From Zelopaecilomyces penicillatus (Eukaryota; Ascomycota; Sordariomycetes; Hypocreales; Pseudodiploosporaceae), in the NCBI GenBank assembly GCA_005765155.1, contig VCCP01000001.1, forward strand, positions 5,518,001-5,582,000: a DNA stretch of 64,000 bases, written 5' to 3'. Under the pieces are notes generated by a model, which saw only the letters and a list, made by a program, of their open reading frames with translations, had not been told where the DNA came from and made no database searches. The position numbers were made by a program, and so were the translations under genes. Of the stretch, positions 9,494-19,146 are shown one piece after another; the stretch's first letter is position 1; every line of letters begins with the position of its first letter.

Positions 9494-11550
9494 TTACATA
9501 ATGTCAATGTTGAGAATCTTGATATCCTCCTCTGGCTTCTCCTTGTGCGTTCTTGAATTTTCTATTTTTTGAACAACGTCCAAGCCTTGTGTAGCACGTC
9601 CAAATATAGTATGTTTGCCGTCCAGCCAGGGCTATATGTGTTAATACCAAAAAGACTTTGATTAGCAGAGTCGACCAAAGGGTGGGTAGGTGAAAAGGGA
9701 TCACCCTGATGGAAATAATGTGATTAACACTTACCGTTTTCTCGGTAGTTATGAAGAACTGGCTGGCATTGGTATTAGGTCCCGCATTCGCCATGCTCAC
9801 AGTATAGGGCTTGTCGTGTTTCAAACTGCTAAATTCGTCTGCAAAATCCTGTCCCCAAATACTTTCGCCACCAGTGCCATCCCCTAGCGGGTCGCCGCAC
9901 TGAATCATAAACTTTCGAATCACGCGATGGAATATAGTGTTGTTGTAATAGCCGCGTTTCGCGTGTGTGACAAAATTCTCGACTGCCTTTGGCGCAGCAT
10001 CTGGAAACAGACGTATGCTTATGTCGCCGTACGTGGTGTGAATGACTGCTGCGCTGCCTGTCTCGGTGCGTTTGGCACTGGTCTCCTTTCGGTTCCCCAG
10101 CACTGTGGGTTTCTCGTTTTGAATATCTCGCGTTGATTTCGAAATGTCCTCCTCGTTTGTAAACATGTAAAAGCGCATCTTGCCCACGCCAGTGGCAACG
10201 AGGATCGGGTCTCGAGCCTCTGATTCCCGCAGAAGCGGGTTGCTAGATGCTCCCATCTCTACCGACACAACCCCCTTCTTTTGCGGCTGGCCCTGGTAAA
10301 TGCCGAGGTTGACGGCGCGGAAATTTTCATCCTTGCCAAAAATCTTGACAACCTGGTTCGTATATGTGTTCAACACCTTGATTCCTAGCATGGAACCATA
10401 TATGATGAAGTGCCCTGATTCATCAAAGATGACATTTGACTTGCCCCCTAGCGTTTGTGACTCGACCTCTCGCTCCTGCGCCAATCTCCTGCCAAATTCC
10501 ATATTGTCCAGAGTATGTGTTGCTGTCCCGGCCTGTTGCATCTCCTCAATGGCTTGAAGAGATTCATCATAGGTACGTTGCAGCTTGGCGGATGCGAAAT
10601 CGAATATGCGTATCTTCCTGTCGGGTAATGAGAAGGTTGCTAGACTCTGGCCATCGGGTGAGAGTGTGAGGCATGAAGGCACTGATTTGGCCTTTTTGAA
10701 ATCAAACAAATTTGTTGAGCTCTTGTATTCGAAAACGTTATCGGGCTTCTCATAATTGTCTGCTGGGCGCCAGTATTCGATCATTCCGTTTTCGTCTGCT
10801 GAAATCACACAGTTGTAGCTATCGTTGAACGTCATCAAATGCACAGGGCTTCGGTGCAGACCCTTGATTGTGTGAACGGCTTCTTCCTTCTCCCCCCGCC
10901 CGTCATATATATGTATCAGGGGCTTTGCAGCTTCAGACACTGCTAGGAGAGGGTACGAGGCTCCCTTCTTGTGAACCCAACATACACACTTTGGGACATA
11001 GTTGAGGTTGATCATGGACAGGAGATCAAAGGTAATGACGTCGAATATCTTGACTGTCTCGTCTGTGCCGCAAGTCGCAAAACTCCGCCCGTCTTGACTA
11101 ATAGATACTGAAGTGATCTCACCCGAATGGGCCTTGAACTGCTTGACAAACTCTATACCCTGGGCAATCTTCTTCCAGAATTTGACAACGCCATCGATAG
11201 AGGAGGTTATGAGAAAGTCGGTAAGTGGCGTCCATGTCACAAAAAGTAGCTGCTCCTTGTGCATCAGGGATCTCGAGTATCGGGTGGACGTTGGAAGAGC
11301 GGAGACGTAGAGCTTCTCGTAGGGCAAAACGCGACGTTTCTTCTTGGGAGCTTGAGAGGGGAGCTGGGGGCCCATGTCGTCATCGGAGGAGGAATCTAGA
11401 ATCGCGCCGTTATAAGCTAAATGTTCCCAAGAGCAAATGGGGTTGGCAATTGGTGGGAGGATTGCCCATACCTGAACCATCTTGTTCAGCATACTCCGTG
11501 TGGCTTCTCTTCTGGGATCGATTATCGTCTTCAGCTGCGGGTTCAGCCAT
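9494..11550 (-). CDS. WD40-repeat peptidyl-prolyl isomerase (PPWD1/CYP15 type), 632 aa
   Basis: Three exons: 11472-11550, 9735-11416 and 9494-9631. The N-terminal two thirds is a WD40 propeller (for example TDFLITSSIDGVVKFWKK, DGRSFATCGTDETVKIFD, SPDGQSLATFSLPDRKIRIFD). The C-terminal third is a cyclophilin domain: TTYGDISIRLFPDAAPKAVENF, FHRVIRKFMIQCGDP, NTNASQFFIT, and after the last splice PWLDGKHTIFGRATQGLDVV. The catalytic Arg of FHRVIRKFMIQ is present. The human counterpart PPWD1 is a spliceosome-associated prolyl isomerase of about 646 aa, so the length fits. The ATG at 11550 is chosen because the first intron then leads in phase into AYNGAILDSSSDDD and the KKKRRVLPYEKLYVSALP block. 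The frame further upstream to 11729 is read-through. Confidence 0.93.
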
Positions 11551-12173
11551 GTTGGCGGTGGTTGAACAGTAAATACAGCAGGTCGAATGCTTGGGAAAGC
11601 GCCAAGTTTATCAGATAGAGCTCGACGCGATTGGAAAGGTTGGCAGGCTGAGTCTTGGTGTAAGCTTGTAGACAATAGCTTCCATTCGTGGGGGAAATTT
11701 CCAGCCTTGCGACAGTGCCAAGCCTTCAAGGTTGCCAGGGTTCGCCGATAACAACATATGAGGAAATATCCGCACTGTGCTTGAACTGCCAGACACTAAA
11801 TGGCACAACAAACAATCAATGCCATCATCAGCAATAGCTGATTACAGCCAGATAATACTAATCCTTTACACTTTTCTCGCTCTCTCACTCTCTCTTTTTC
11901 TCCAGTTTGTTGCAATAAAGACGAACTCTGTTGATCAATCGACTCCTGCGTAGCGATATAATCGTAGACACACTTCCCAGCCCGAAATCCGGTGGCATTG
12001 ACGTCAATTCCACTTCATGTGAGATCGGGGTTTATAACCGGACTCTGCGCTGGCCTCTATCCCACTTGAACCGAGGCTCGTTTTCTCTCAATCTGAGCTT
12101 TTGAATCACCAATCTTGCAATAGCTGCAATTCAACATCCCCTTTTTTTCTCTCTCTTCAAACTACACAACAAA
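11551..12173. promoter_or_regulatory. Divergent promoter region, cyclophilin / FAR-17a gene
   Basis: These 623 bp separate two divergently transcribed genes and should hold both promoters. A TC-rich stretch (CTCTCTCACTCTCTC type) lies at about 11877-11900, as often seen near fungal transcription starts, and another CT-rich leader precedes the ATG at 12174. No recognised operator was found. Confidence 0.45.
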
Positions 12174-12947
12174 ATGGCAGCTCATCCGCTCCAGAACCTC
12201 ACGTCACCGTCGCGGTCACTCTCATTGATTGTGCACTTGCTCGGCGCTGCATCTTTCAGTTACTGCTTCTACTTCCTCACTGTGTGGGAGACTCCAATCG
12301 ACGGCTCCTATGGCTGGCACTTTCAATATCTCACCATCATCGGCCTCTCGGCATCTCTGTTGGCTTTCGTCAGTGGTGCCCTGGCAGACCTCACGCTGAA
12401 CCCGGTGCTCTTCCAAATCAAGAATGCCATATCCGTGCTTGCGACACCGCTCGAGGTCGTCATTTCCATCCTTTACTGGGGCATCAGCGCCATCGACCCG
12501 GCCCTCCTAATAGAGGGCGACTTCTTTTTGCCCAGGTTGGCTGATATGGGCTTCCATCTGGCCCCTGCCGTCTTTTTGACACTGGATCTTGTCCTTTTCA
12601 GCCCCCCGTGGACAATCCCGGCTTATGGAACAATGGCGCTGAGCACCACTCTGGGCTTTAGCTACTGGTATTGGGTTGAGCTTTGCTTCAGCAAGAACGG
12701 ATGGTAAGTATAAACTATTGCAAACGATTTACTTGTCGAATCCCTCAGAAGAACATCGCTGATTGGCAATAGGTACCCATACCCCTTGTTTGGACTCCTC
12801 TCTACAGTTCAGCGTGCGTCCTTGTTTATCTTCTCAGCGGCCTTGGTCACAGCCTCATCTGTAATGTTGAAGTGGGTTTATGCTCGGGTAAATGGTTACC
12901 CGACAGCTCTTCGAGAAGCTCATAAACCTCTTAAGAAGGTGCAATAG
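12174..12947 (+). CDS. FAR-17a/AIG1-like integral membrane protein, 234 aa
   Basis: Two exons, 12174-12703 and 12773-12947; splicing restores NGWYPYPLFGLLS. The protein is nearly all membrane: hydrophobic segments around residues 15-37 (LIVHLLGAASFSYCFYFL), 47-68, 84-102, 122-140, 150-168 and 185-208. WETPIDGSYGWHFQYLTIIGL, then the paired central helices, fits the FAR-17a/AIG1 family. In animals some members (AIG1, ADTRP) hydrolyse fatty-acid esters of hydroxy fatty acids using a conserved Thr and His; whether the fungal form does so is unknown. The family call is reasonable, the activity is inference. Confidence 0.82.
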
Positions 12948-13316
12948 CGGCAGCATCTAGGGTTACAGAGTGGGATTCCTCTTTGTGCGTAGCATTGCGT
13001 GACGAGTTCTAAATCACAAGCCATGTGCAGGGTTGCATTCTTATGGGATAGGGGTTTCCGAGCATTACCAATGTTGTGCGTCGTCATGGTGTTGAACATA
13101 CTATATTACAGCACCACTTTCGTGAAGCATGACAATGAGAAATCATCTTATTTGGAATCGGGGCCGATAACTCTGACTAGAGTATTGAGCGTCATGGAAG
13201 AGGGGTGACGGCAAGCGTGGCAATATGCGACTATCTTTGTATGCTTCGGAAACAAGATGATAAAGACAAGATACAAACATCTAGAACTCCAAGTATATTG
13301 GCTGGTAATTACCTGT
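12948..13316. other. Intergenic, convergent 3' flanks
   Basis: The stop codons of the FAR-17a gene and the FMN dehydrogenase face each other across 369 bp. No gene or repeat is seen; presumably 3' UTRs and terminators. Confidence 0.5.
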
Positions 13317-14636
13317 CTACAGATTCGATAATGTGTCACCAGAATGCTTGACTAGCCGCAGCAGTGATCGCTGAAGCTCAGGGATAGTCTTTACACCAGC
13401 AAAGCCCATTGTCACGTCGAGTTCTGCCAATAATCCAGCCAAGACGGCCTGAGCACCTTCTGAACCGTTGATGCCGAGGCCATAAGCAATTGGTCGGCCC
13501 ACGAGAACTCCCTTTGCACCAAGAGCAAGTGCCTTGAAAATATCGGCACCAGTCCGAATCCCCGAGTCCATCAAGACAGTCAGCTTGTCGCCAACAGCAT
13601 CCACGATCTCTGGCAGAACATCGAGTGTTGCTATGCCTCCGTCCATCTGTCGCCCTCCATGGTTGCTAACAACGATGCCGTCCATGCCGTGACTGACGGC
13701 CAGATGGGCATCCTCAACGCACTGGATACCCTTGAGGATGATGGGACCGTCCCAGTACTTTTTCAGGATCTTTAGGTCCTCCCAAGTGCGGCTAGTGCCA
13801 GGGAAGATTTCGCTGACCCAATACAATGCTGCTTGCAGAACGTTATTCTCAGGGGTATCTCCGTCTGTTCTCTCAGCAAACTTTCTCCGGAACACAGGGT
13901 CTGTGAGGCCAACGGAGTTGCCCTCGCCACGAAGGAAAGGAATATTGGCAGCGTCTAAATCATAGGGTCGCCAGCCTAGAGTCCAGGTGTCGAGGGTCAC
14001 AGCCAGAGCAGAAAACCCATTGTCCTTGGCACGTTTCAATAGCGATGCAGTAATCTCTTCATCATTGGGCCAGTAGAGCTGATACCACTTGGGGGAGTCA
14101 GGGATCGCAGCAGCGATTTCCTCAAAACTAGTCGATGACGCTGTGCTTAAACAGTAGGAAACTTTGAGAGCCGCACACGCTTTGGCCATGCCAGTTTCTT
14201 TTTCTTCATGGAACATTGAATTGACACCTACTGGGGCCATGAAAACGGGAGAACCTGTAAATCGTGCTGTCAGCGTTCGCCCCTTCATCCTAGAAAACAT
14301 GGCCTAGTCCACACACGTACTATAATTATGGCCAAAGAGAGTGACTCTGAGATCGCGAGGCGTCGTAGGCTTCATAACCCGGGGGATAATCTTCCATTGG
14401 CGAAACGCAAGGCGATTGGCATCCATGGTTGCGGCCTCGCCTGCCCCGCCTTTGATGTAGTCATATCCGGCCTTACTCATTGTCTTCTTTGCCTGCTCCT
14501 CAAGCAAATTAGGGTTGGTCGTGACGACGGGCAAAGAGCCCGCCAGAACACCCTTTTGCACAACAAGGGACATGAAGCTTGCGTACACCTCGGGTGGTGG
14601 AGAGTCGCCGCCATTACCACTGTTGTTGGACGCCAT
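13317..14636 (-). CDS. FMN-dependent alpha-hydroxy-acid dehydrogenase/oxidase, 417 aa
   Basis: Two exons, 14321-14636 and 13317-14254, joined as GHNYS-SPVFMAPVGV. The TIM-barrel FMN family signature is clear: WKIIPRVMKP, APVGVNSMF, YQLYW, the catalytic-base motif SNHGGRQMDG, DSGIRTGADIFKALALGA and VLVGRPIAYG. Family members oxidise 2-hydroxy acids such as lactate, glycolate or mandelate. The overall look is closest to lactate 2-monooxygenase-like fungal proteins; the true substrate cannot be read from sequence. There is no heme (cytochrome b5) domain, so it is not a flavocytochrome b2, and no clear mitochondrial presequence. An in-frame ATG at 14681 would add 15 residues; the ATG at 14636 (MASNNSG) is preferred on loose grounds. 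Confidence 0.88.
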
Positions 14637-15408
14637 GTTTGTGGTTGGTGTGTGGTTTTGGATGAGAGTGGACGACGACAAGAACTTGGGTGGTCACATT
14701 CATTTATAACAAAATTTGCGACAGCTGGCTATATCAGACTGTTACTAGATAGTCTAGCATGCATAGGGCTCGGGGAGAGAGTGCCATGATTACTTGCAAC
14801 ACCTGAATGAGGTGAGATGCAGCTTACCTCGGCAAGGATGCAGACTTCAAGCTAATGCGTCGACGACTTCAACGGTCCACCGGTGAGTTGATGACCCATC
14901 CTTCAAAATTTTTGGAAGGGTAATGGCACAATCCCTTTCACGCATCAAGATATCACCCAGCGGTATTGTGATACAACTCTAAGAAGGGTGCCTGAAGACT
15001 AGGATTAAGGTACATGGAGTATTAAAGGTTGTAAATTGGACAGGTTAGACTTTGGAGGTTGGACTACCTAATTAACATCACCAAACCTCCGGTTCAAGAG
15101 GGGGCCTGAGATCCGAGGGTTCAGAAGCATTTGTGCACTGTAGGCCCTGTAGCTGCAACACTGAGCTGCTATTGCACACGCCCTACATCACCAGAACTGC
15201 ACTGTATTTCCGCCCCCAGTCCCTAACGATGCTCCTATGGACAGACATGGAACAAATCTGTAAAACATCGAGCATCCAGATTTACATTGCAGGCTTAGCC
15301 AAAGCCTCCCCTCCCCGCCGCCCAAACTCATTGCCCTCTCACCCGTTCAATTGTATCAAGCACATCCAAACCCCTTGGTAGAGATCACAGTTGCTGCTCT
15401 TTCAGTTA
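14637..15408. other. Divergent intergenic region, FMN dehydrogenase / SLD5
   Basis: About 0.77 kb with the promoters of both flanking genes. The frame at 15133-15381 is short and unlike any known protein. No RNA gene or repeat was seen. Confidence 0.45.
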
Positions 15409-16321
15409 ATGCAGCCAGCCATGGACATTGACGACATTTTGCGCGAAGTAGACCCCGCCTCCCGCGGCGTTCCTACCGAGACACGCGATCTGCAAGCCTT
15501 GACCCGTCGATGGGTTGCTGAGAGGTCGGCACCAGAGCTACTAGAGTGAGTATTAATTTATACATTTGGGGGCTCTTTTTCCGTCATTCATCTCATCTTA
15601 CATGAACATATTCTTCTCTTCATGACCCTTTGTGTTGTTCAAGGGGAACATCCCATTTGATCAGTTCTCGCTAACGGGCATTCTAGTTGGCCCTCTGATG
15701 GGTTGTTTGAGCGCGTCAACTTGAGGATCAAGTCTCAGATCGAAAAGGTGGAGGATATGACGGGAGACATGGATCCCAAGACGAACTTTGCTCTCATTGT
15801 TATTCAGACCGAGTTGGAGCGGTACAAGTTCCTGGTGAGGAGTTATCTCAGAGTTCGTTTATCAAAGGTGAGATTTATCTCAGCTCTCCTGTCTTTCTTT
15901 TTTTTTTCAAGCGTATCCGTATAATTTTTGGTAAATGCTTATAGCAGTGGATTTCATTTAGATCGACAAACACACTCTTCACTACCTATCTAGTCAGGAC
16001 CTGAGAGCACGCTTGTCTCCAACAGAGCTGGCATATGCTACACGTCATCAAGCTTTGCTGCACAACCACTACCTCTCATCTTTCTTGTCATCTTTTCCCC
16101 AGCAGTTACAGAACCTCAATGATACTGCCGGAAACATCAGTATGATTGACGCCCCGGACCTCGACACTGCTGTCTTCATCCGCCTGTTGCGGGACAAGGA
16201 GGTTCAAGGTCAGGGAACGGACGCTGATGTATCTCTCACGGCTGAGAACGGAGATGTCCTCATTTTGCGGTGGTCAAGTGCCAAATCACTAGTCCAGGAT
16301 GGCGACGCAGAGCTTGTGTGA
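15409..16321 (+). CDS. SLD5: GINS complex subunit Sld5, 225 aa
   Basis: Three exons: 15409-15545, 15687-15867 and 15962-16321. Sld5 is part of the GINS tetramer that, with Cdc45 and Mcm2-7, forms the replicative helicase. The N-terminal helical A domain includes DIDDILREVDP, LQALTRRWVAERSAPELLDWPSDG, FERVNLRIKSQIEKVED and the ERYKFLVRSYLRVRLSKIDKH helix, a hallmark of Sld5. The C-terminal B domain holds VFIRLLRDKEV and GDVLILRWSSAKSLVQDGDAEL. Length matches the family (about 220-290 aa). Met codons at 15409 and 15421 are both possible starts; the difference is four residues. Confidence 0.92.
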
Positions 16322-16907
16322 ACGACTATCAACATGCTAAGGCAATAATTTGTGAGACGTGGTCTTTATTTCCAGGACAGGGACTTGTTGACCTTGGCTA
16401 CAACTCAACCTGAGATGGCCAAAGGATTTTGACATGTTTGCCATCCTACGACTCCTAAGTCTTTTTTAGATTAGGTCCTTCTCCAGGGCCATCTGGAGTT
16501 TTACAACACGAGTGGCAATGTTAAGTCTACTAGAGGCCTATCGGAGGTGTACAAGTGCAGCGCCCTATGGCGTGGATGTTGGGTATTTCTGGGCATATCA
16601 CAAGTTTTAGACGCCACGTTGTCTTAACTTGGCCGTAACTTGACTGAAGATTCTTTCCCCTGCTATATTTTGTAGCCGCGTCTCGTCACAGTATGAGGCG
16701 TCTACAACTAAACGGGCCACGAAGGCATTATACAACGGTGGCGCTATTAAAGAGCAAAGCAAAGAATTTGAGAAGGGAACCTTAACATGAACCTATCATT
16801 ATATAGACAGCATCTAGGACAAAATAGGTGGATTTAGGTTGAGGTTCTATTCCAATGGAAGGAAAACTCATATCAACGCGCTCAAACAAAGAAAGTCTCA
16901 ACATGCT
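16322..16907. other. Intergenic, convergent 3' flanks of SLD5 and UTP18
   Basis: 586 bp between two facing stop codons. No credible frame, RNA gene or ordered repeat. Confidence 0.5.
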
Positions 16908-18653
16908 CTAAGTTCTAATCTCCCAGAGCCTGATCTTCCCACTGTCATTACCAACCGCCAATATTTCACTCGTCCTCCCAAATGCCACCGTTGTTATCCT
17001 CCCCAGCGGCGTCTGCGACGTCGGCCAGTTTCGGTACACCGTACATGTAGGTAGGTGGACGAGACGCAACGCATCCTTCTTCTCCCGGCTTCCAAAGGCG
17101 AACAGTTGGCCGTCGGGGGAAAAGGCAAGCACCGTAACTGGGGTCACGAGCTGCTCAAATATGCGGGTGGGTGTCGGGTTCTCCTTGATGGTCAGCTCCT
17201 CGCCAGGGACGATGAGGTTATTGCGATCGTAGATGTTTGTTATGCCGCTGTTGGAGCCAACGGCAACCCAGCGGTCCTCTCCAATGGCAGCAGGTCCCTG
17301 ATGTCCACCGAGGCCAATGGCAATGCCTCCGATGCAGCCGTCGTCACGCCAGAGACCCAAGAACTTCTTTTCCTGCATGCTGAACTCGCCAACCTGCCCA
17401 TCCCTGCCCAACATCGTCAGGCCCTCTCCATTGCTCCACCATGCAAAGTCCGCAACACCATGTCGGCTTGATAGTCTCGCAGATGCAATCCACTGCACAG
17501 TTACAACATTGATCAGGTTGATAACACCGCCACCTTTGCGCGTCGAGCCGACAATACCCATGTACCTCCCGCAAGGGCTAAGCTTAAATTTTTCCATGGT
17601 TTTATGCTCAAGGCGATGGCCGTGAATATTTGTCGTCTTTTGAACAAGACCGGATTTGAGATCCCAATTATGAAAGTACTTTCTTCGGCCGCCAATGAAG
17701 ATCTTGTCGCCTTGTGGATACAGAAACTCGGCCCTCCGGACATCCACGCCCTTAATCTGAACGGATGTGAGCAAAGGGTTAGCTATCGGTTGTGCCCCTG
17801 GAGCGATGTGGTGTAGTTGCAGAACTGAGGCAGCGCTCGCAGAAAGCAAAACGGGATATTCGGGGTGGAAAGACAGGCATTCGACAGGCGCACGGTGCTT
17901 GTCTGGAATGTCTCTCGTTTTCTGAATGTTCAGAACCTCGGGTTTCAGTCGCCGCTTCGTAGAGCCTCCCCGACCAGCCAAGCTATTGATATCGCGCAGA
18001 AACTTCTCGAGGGGCTGCGCAGAGACATCAGAATCAGATTCACTTCCGCTCTCGCCAGATGAGCCAGAGCTCGCCGAGGACCGCCGACGCCGTTTGACTG
18101 GGCGTGCATCAGCATCTCGTGCCCATGCTGGTGCTGGGTTTAGTCTCAGGTACTGCTGTCGAAGTCTCCTGCTGTACTCGGTGCCGCTCACAATGTCTTC
18201 CACCTCGGTCAATCGGAGCTTTCGTAGCCTTGTGGCTCCAGCTAGGGAAATTCCAAGTCGGTCATCGTCACTATCTTCCCAAACTGGCGCGTTGCCTTTC
18301 TCAGTCTTTTCGGTCGGGTTCGCAGATCGAGGCACACCACTGGCAGGACCAGTATCAATCATGAAGAGATCCGCGTCGTCAACATCTTCTAATCCGGCTA
18401 CATCTTCTACTATTTGCAATTCCTTGCCCTTCGCATTTCGAGAGGCATCAAGATCGCTCTTGAGAAGATTCTCTCGGAAGCCCGCCTTGTTGCCAAACAC
18501 CAACAACTCCAAGTCTTCCTCGTCCGAGTCCTTGTCGAGCATTCTGAAAATCGGTTGCTTTTCGGCGCTTTCATTATCCGAGTCATAATCAGAAGCAGCA
18601 TCGCTTTCCGAGAAGTCTTCATCGGAAAACTGAGGATCCTGCGGTAGAGCCAT
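16908..18653 (-). CDS. UTP18: U3 snoRNP-associated WD40 protein Utp18, 581 aa
   Basis: Intronless. Utp18 is a component of the small-subunit processome (UTPB module) needed for 18S rRNA maturation in the nucleolus; in yeast it also recruits the exosome helicase Mtr4 through an N-terminal AIM motif. The first 200 residues are acidic and disordered, with a basic run (ARPVKRRRRSSAS). The propeller begins near residue 250: HRAPVECLSFHPEYPVLLSAS, then YFHNWDLKSG, EKFKLSPCGRYMGIVGS, PVTVLAFSPDGQLFAFGSREK and VAFGRTSEILAVGNDSGKIRLW at the C-terminus. The final LW-EIRT ending is typical. A three-copy 11-bp repeat directly precedes the ATG. Length fits the family. Confidence 0.93.
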   Translation of the reverse strand: MALPQDPQFSDEDFSESDAASDYDSDNESAEKQPIFRMLDKDSDEEDLELLVFGNKAGFRENLLKSDLDASRNAKGKELQIVEDVAGLEDVDDADLFMIDTGPASGVPRSANPTEKTEKGNAPVWEDSDDDRLGISLAGATRLRKLRLTEVEDIVSGTEYSRRLRQQYLRLNPAPAWARDADARPVKRRRRSSASSGSSGESGSESDSDVSAQPLEKFLRDINSLAGRGGSTKRRLKPEVLNIQKTRDIPDKHRAPVECLSFHPEYPVLLSASAASVLQLHHIAPGAQPIANPLLTSVQIKGVDVRRAEFLYPQGDKIFIGGRRKYFHNWDLKSGLVQKTTNIHGHRLEHKTMEKFKLSPCGRYMGIVGSTRKGGGVINLINVVTVQWIASARLSSRHGVADFAWWSNGEGLTMLGRDGQVGEFSMQEKKFLGLWRDDGCIGGIAIGLGGHQGPAAIGEDRWVAVGSNSGITNIYDRNNLIVPGEELTIKENPTPTRIFEQLVTPVTVLAFSPDGQLFAFGSREKKDALRLVHLPTCTVYRNWPTSQTPLGRITTVAFGRTSEILAVGNDSGKIRLWEIRT

Positions 18654-18687
18654 TGTTGCGAGGTTGTTGCGAGGTTGTTGCGAGGTT
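18654..18687. repeat. 11-bp tandem repeat (3 copies) in UTP18 leader
   Basis: On the UTP18 strand the unit CAACCTCGCAA is repeated about three times and abuts the ATG. It lies where the 5' UTR must be. The unit is not a multiple of three and is outside the coding frame. Confidence 0.8.
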
Positions 18688-19146
18688 GTGTATACACAAA
18701 AAGAACTAGCTTGGGAGCTTTTCTCACGTCGCCTAGTAAATTTGGGTGTGATGGAATTTTTTTTTGGCTTTGAACCTCAGCCTTGCATCAAGGTGCTAAC
18801 CCACTGGAGGACCCCGCTAGCCCGTCGAAGTGGGGTGGTAGGCCATGAGTGGCCTGCCTGCGCGAGGCTGGTCGACCCTAACCCCGTGTTAGAATGCCGA
18901 ATTGCCATAGTGAACAAAGAGACTATATACACCAGAACCGCGACATAATTTGTTAAATGGTGATGGATTTTATTATTCACTTGGAAATGTAATTTGATTG
19001 AAAAGGTTAGAAGAACTCTTTATTTCCTAAGTTTACAAAATGCCTTCAAAATCTAACTGGGCAGAGATTCTCCCATCATAACCCTTTTTAATCAAAGAAA
19101 AGAGGATAGTTTTACAAATTAGTAAAAAAGTATTAGTTTACTCCTA
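18688..19146. other. GC-rich then AT-rich gap between UTP18 and PsuG-PfkB
   Basis: The first part (18800-18900) is GC-rich with a short inverted repeat, GGCCA-TGAG-TGGCC near 18841-18855. From about 18940 to the next stop codon at 19147 the sequence becomes markedly AT-rich. No gene is present. The AT-rich part is probably the 3' flank of the PsuG-PfkB gene or an eroded repeat. Confidence 0.4.

Noticed and set aside
18841..18855. GGCCA-TGAG-TGGCC inverted repeat as a terminator or element end
   Set aside because: Too short to distinguish from chance in GC-rich DNA, and no second end or target duplication found.
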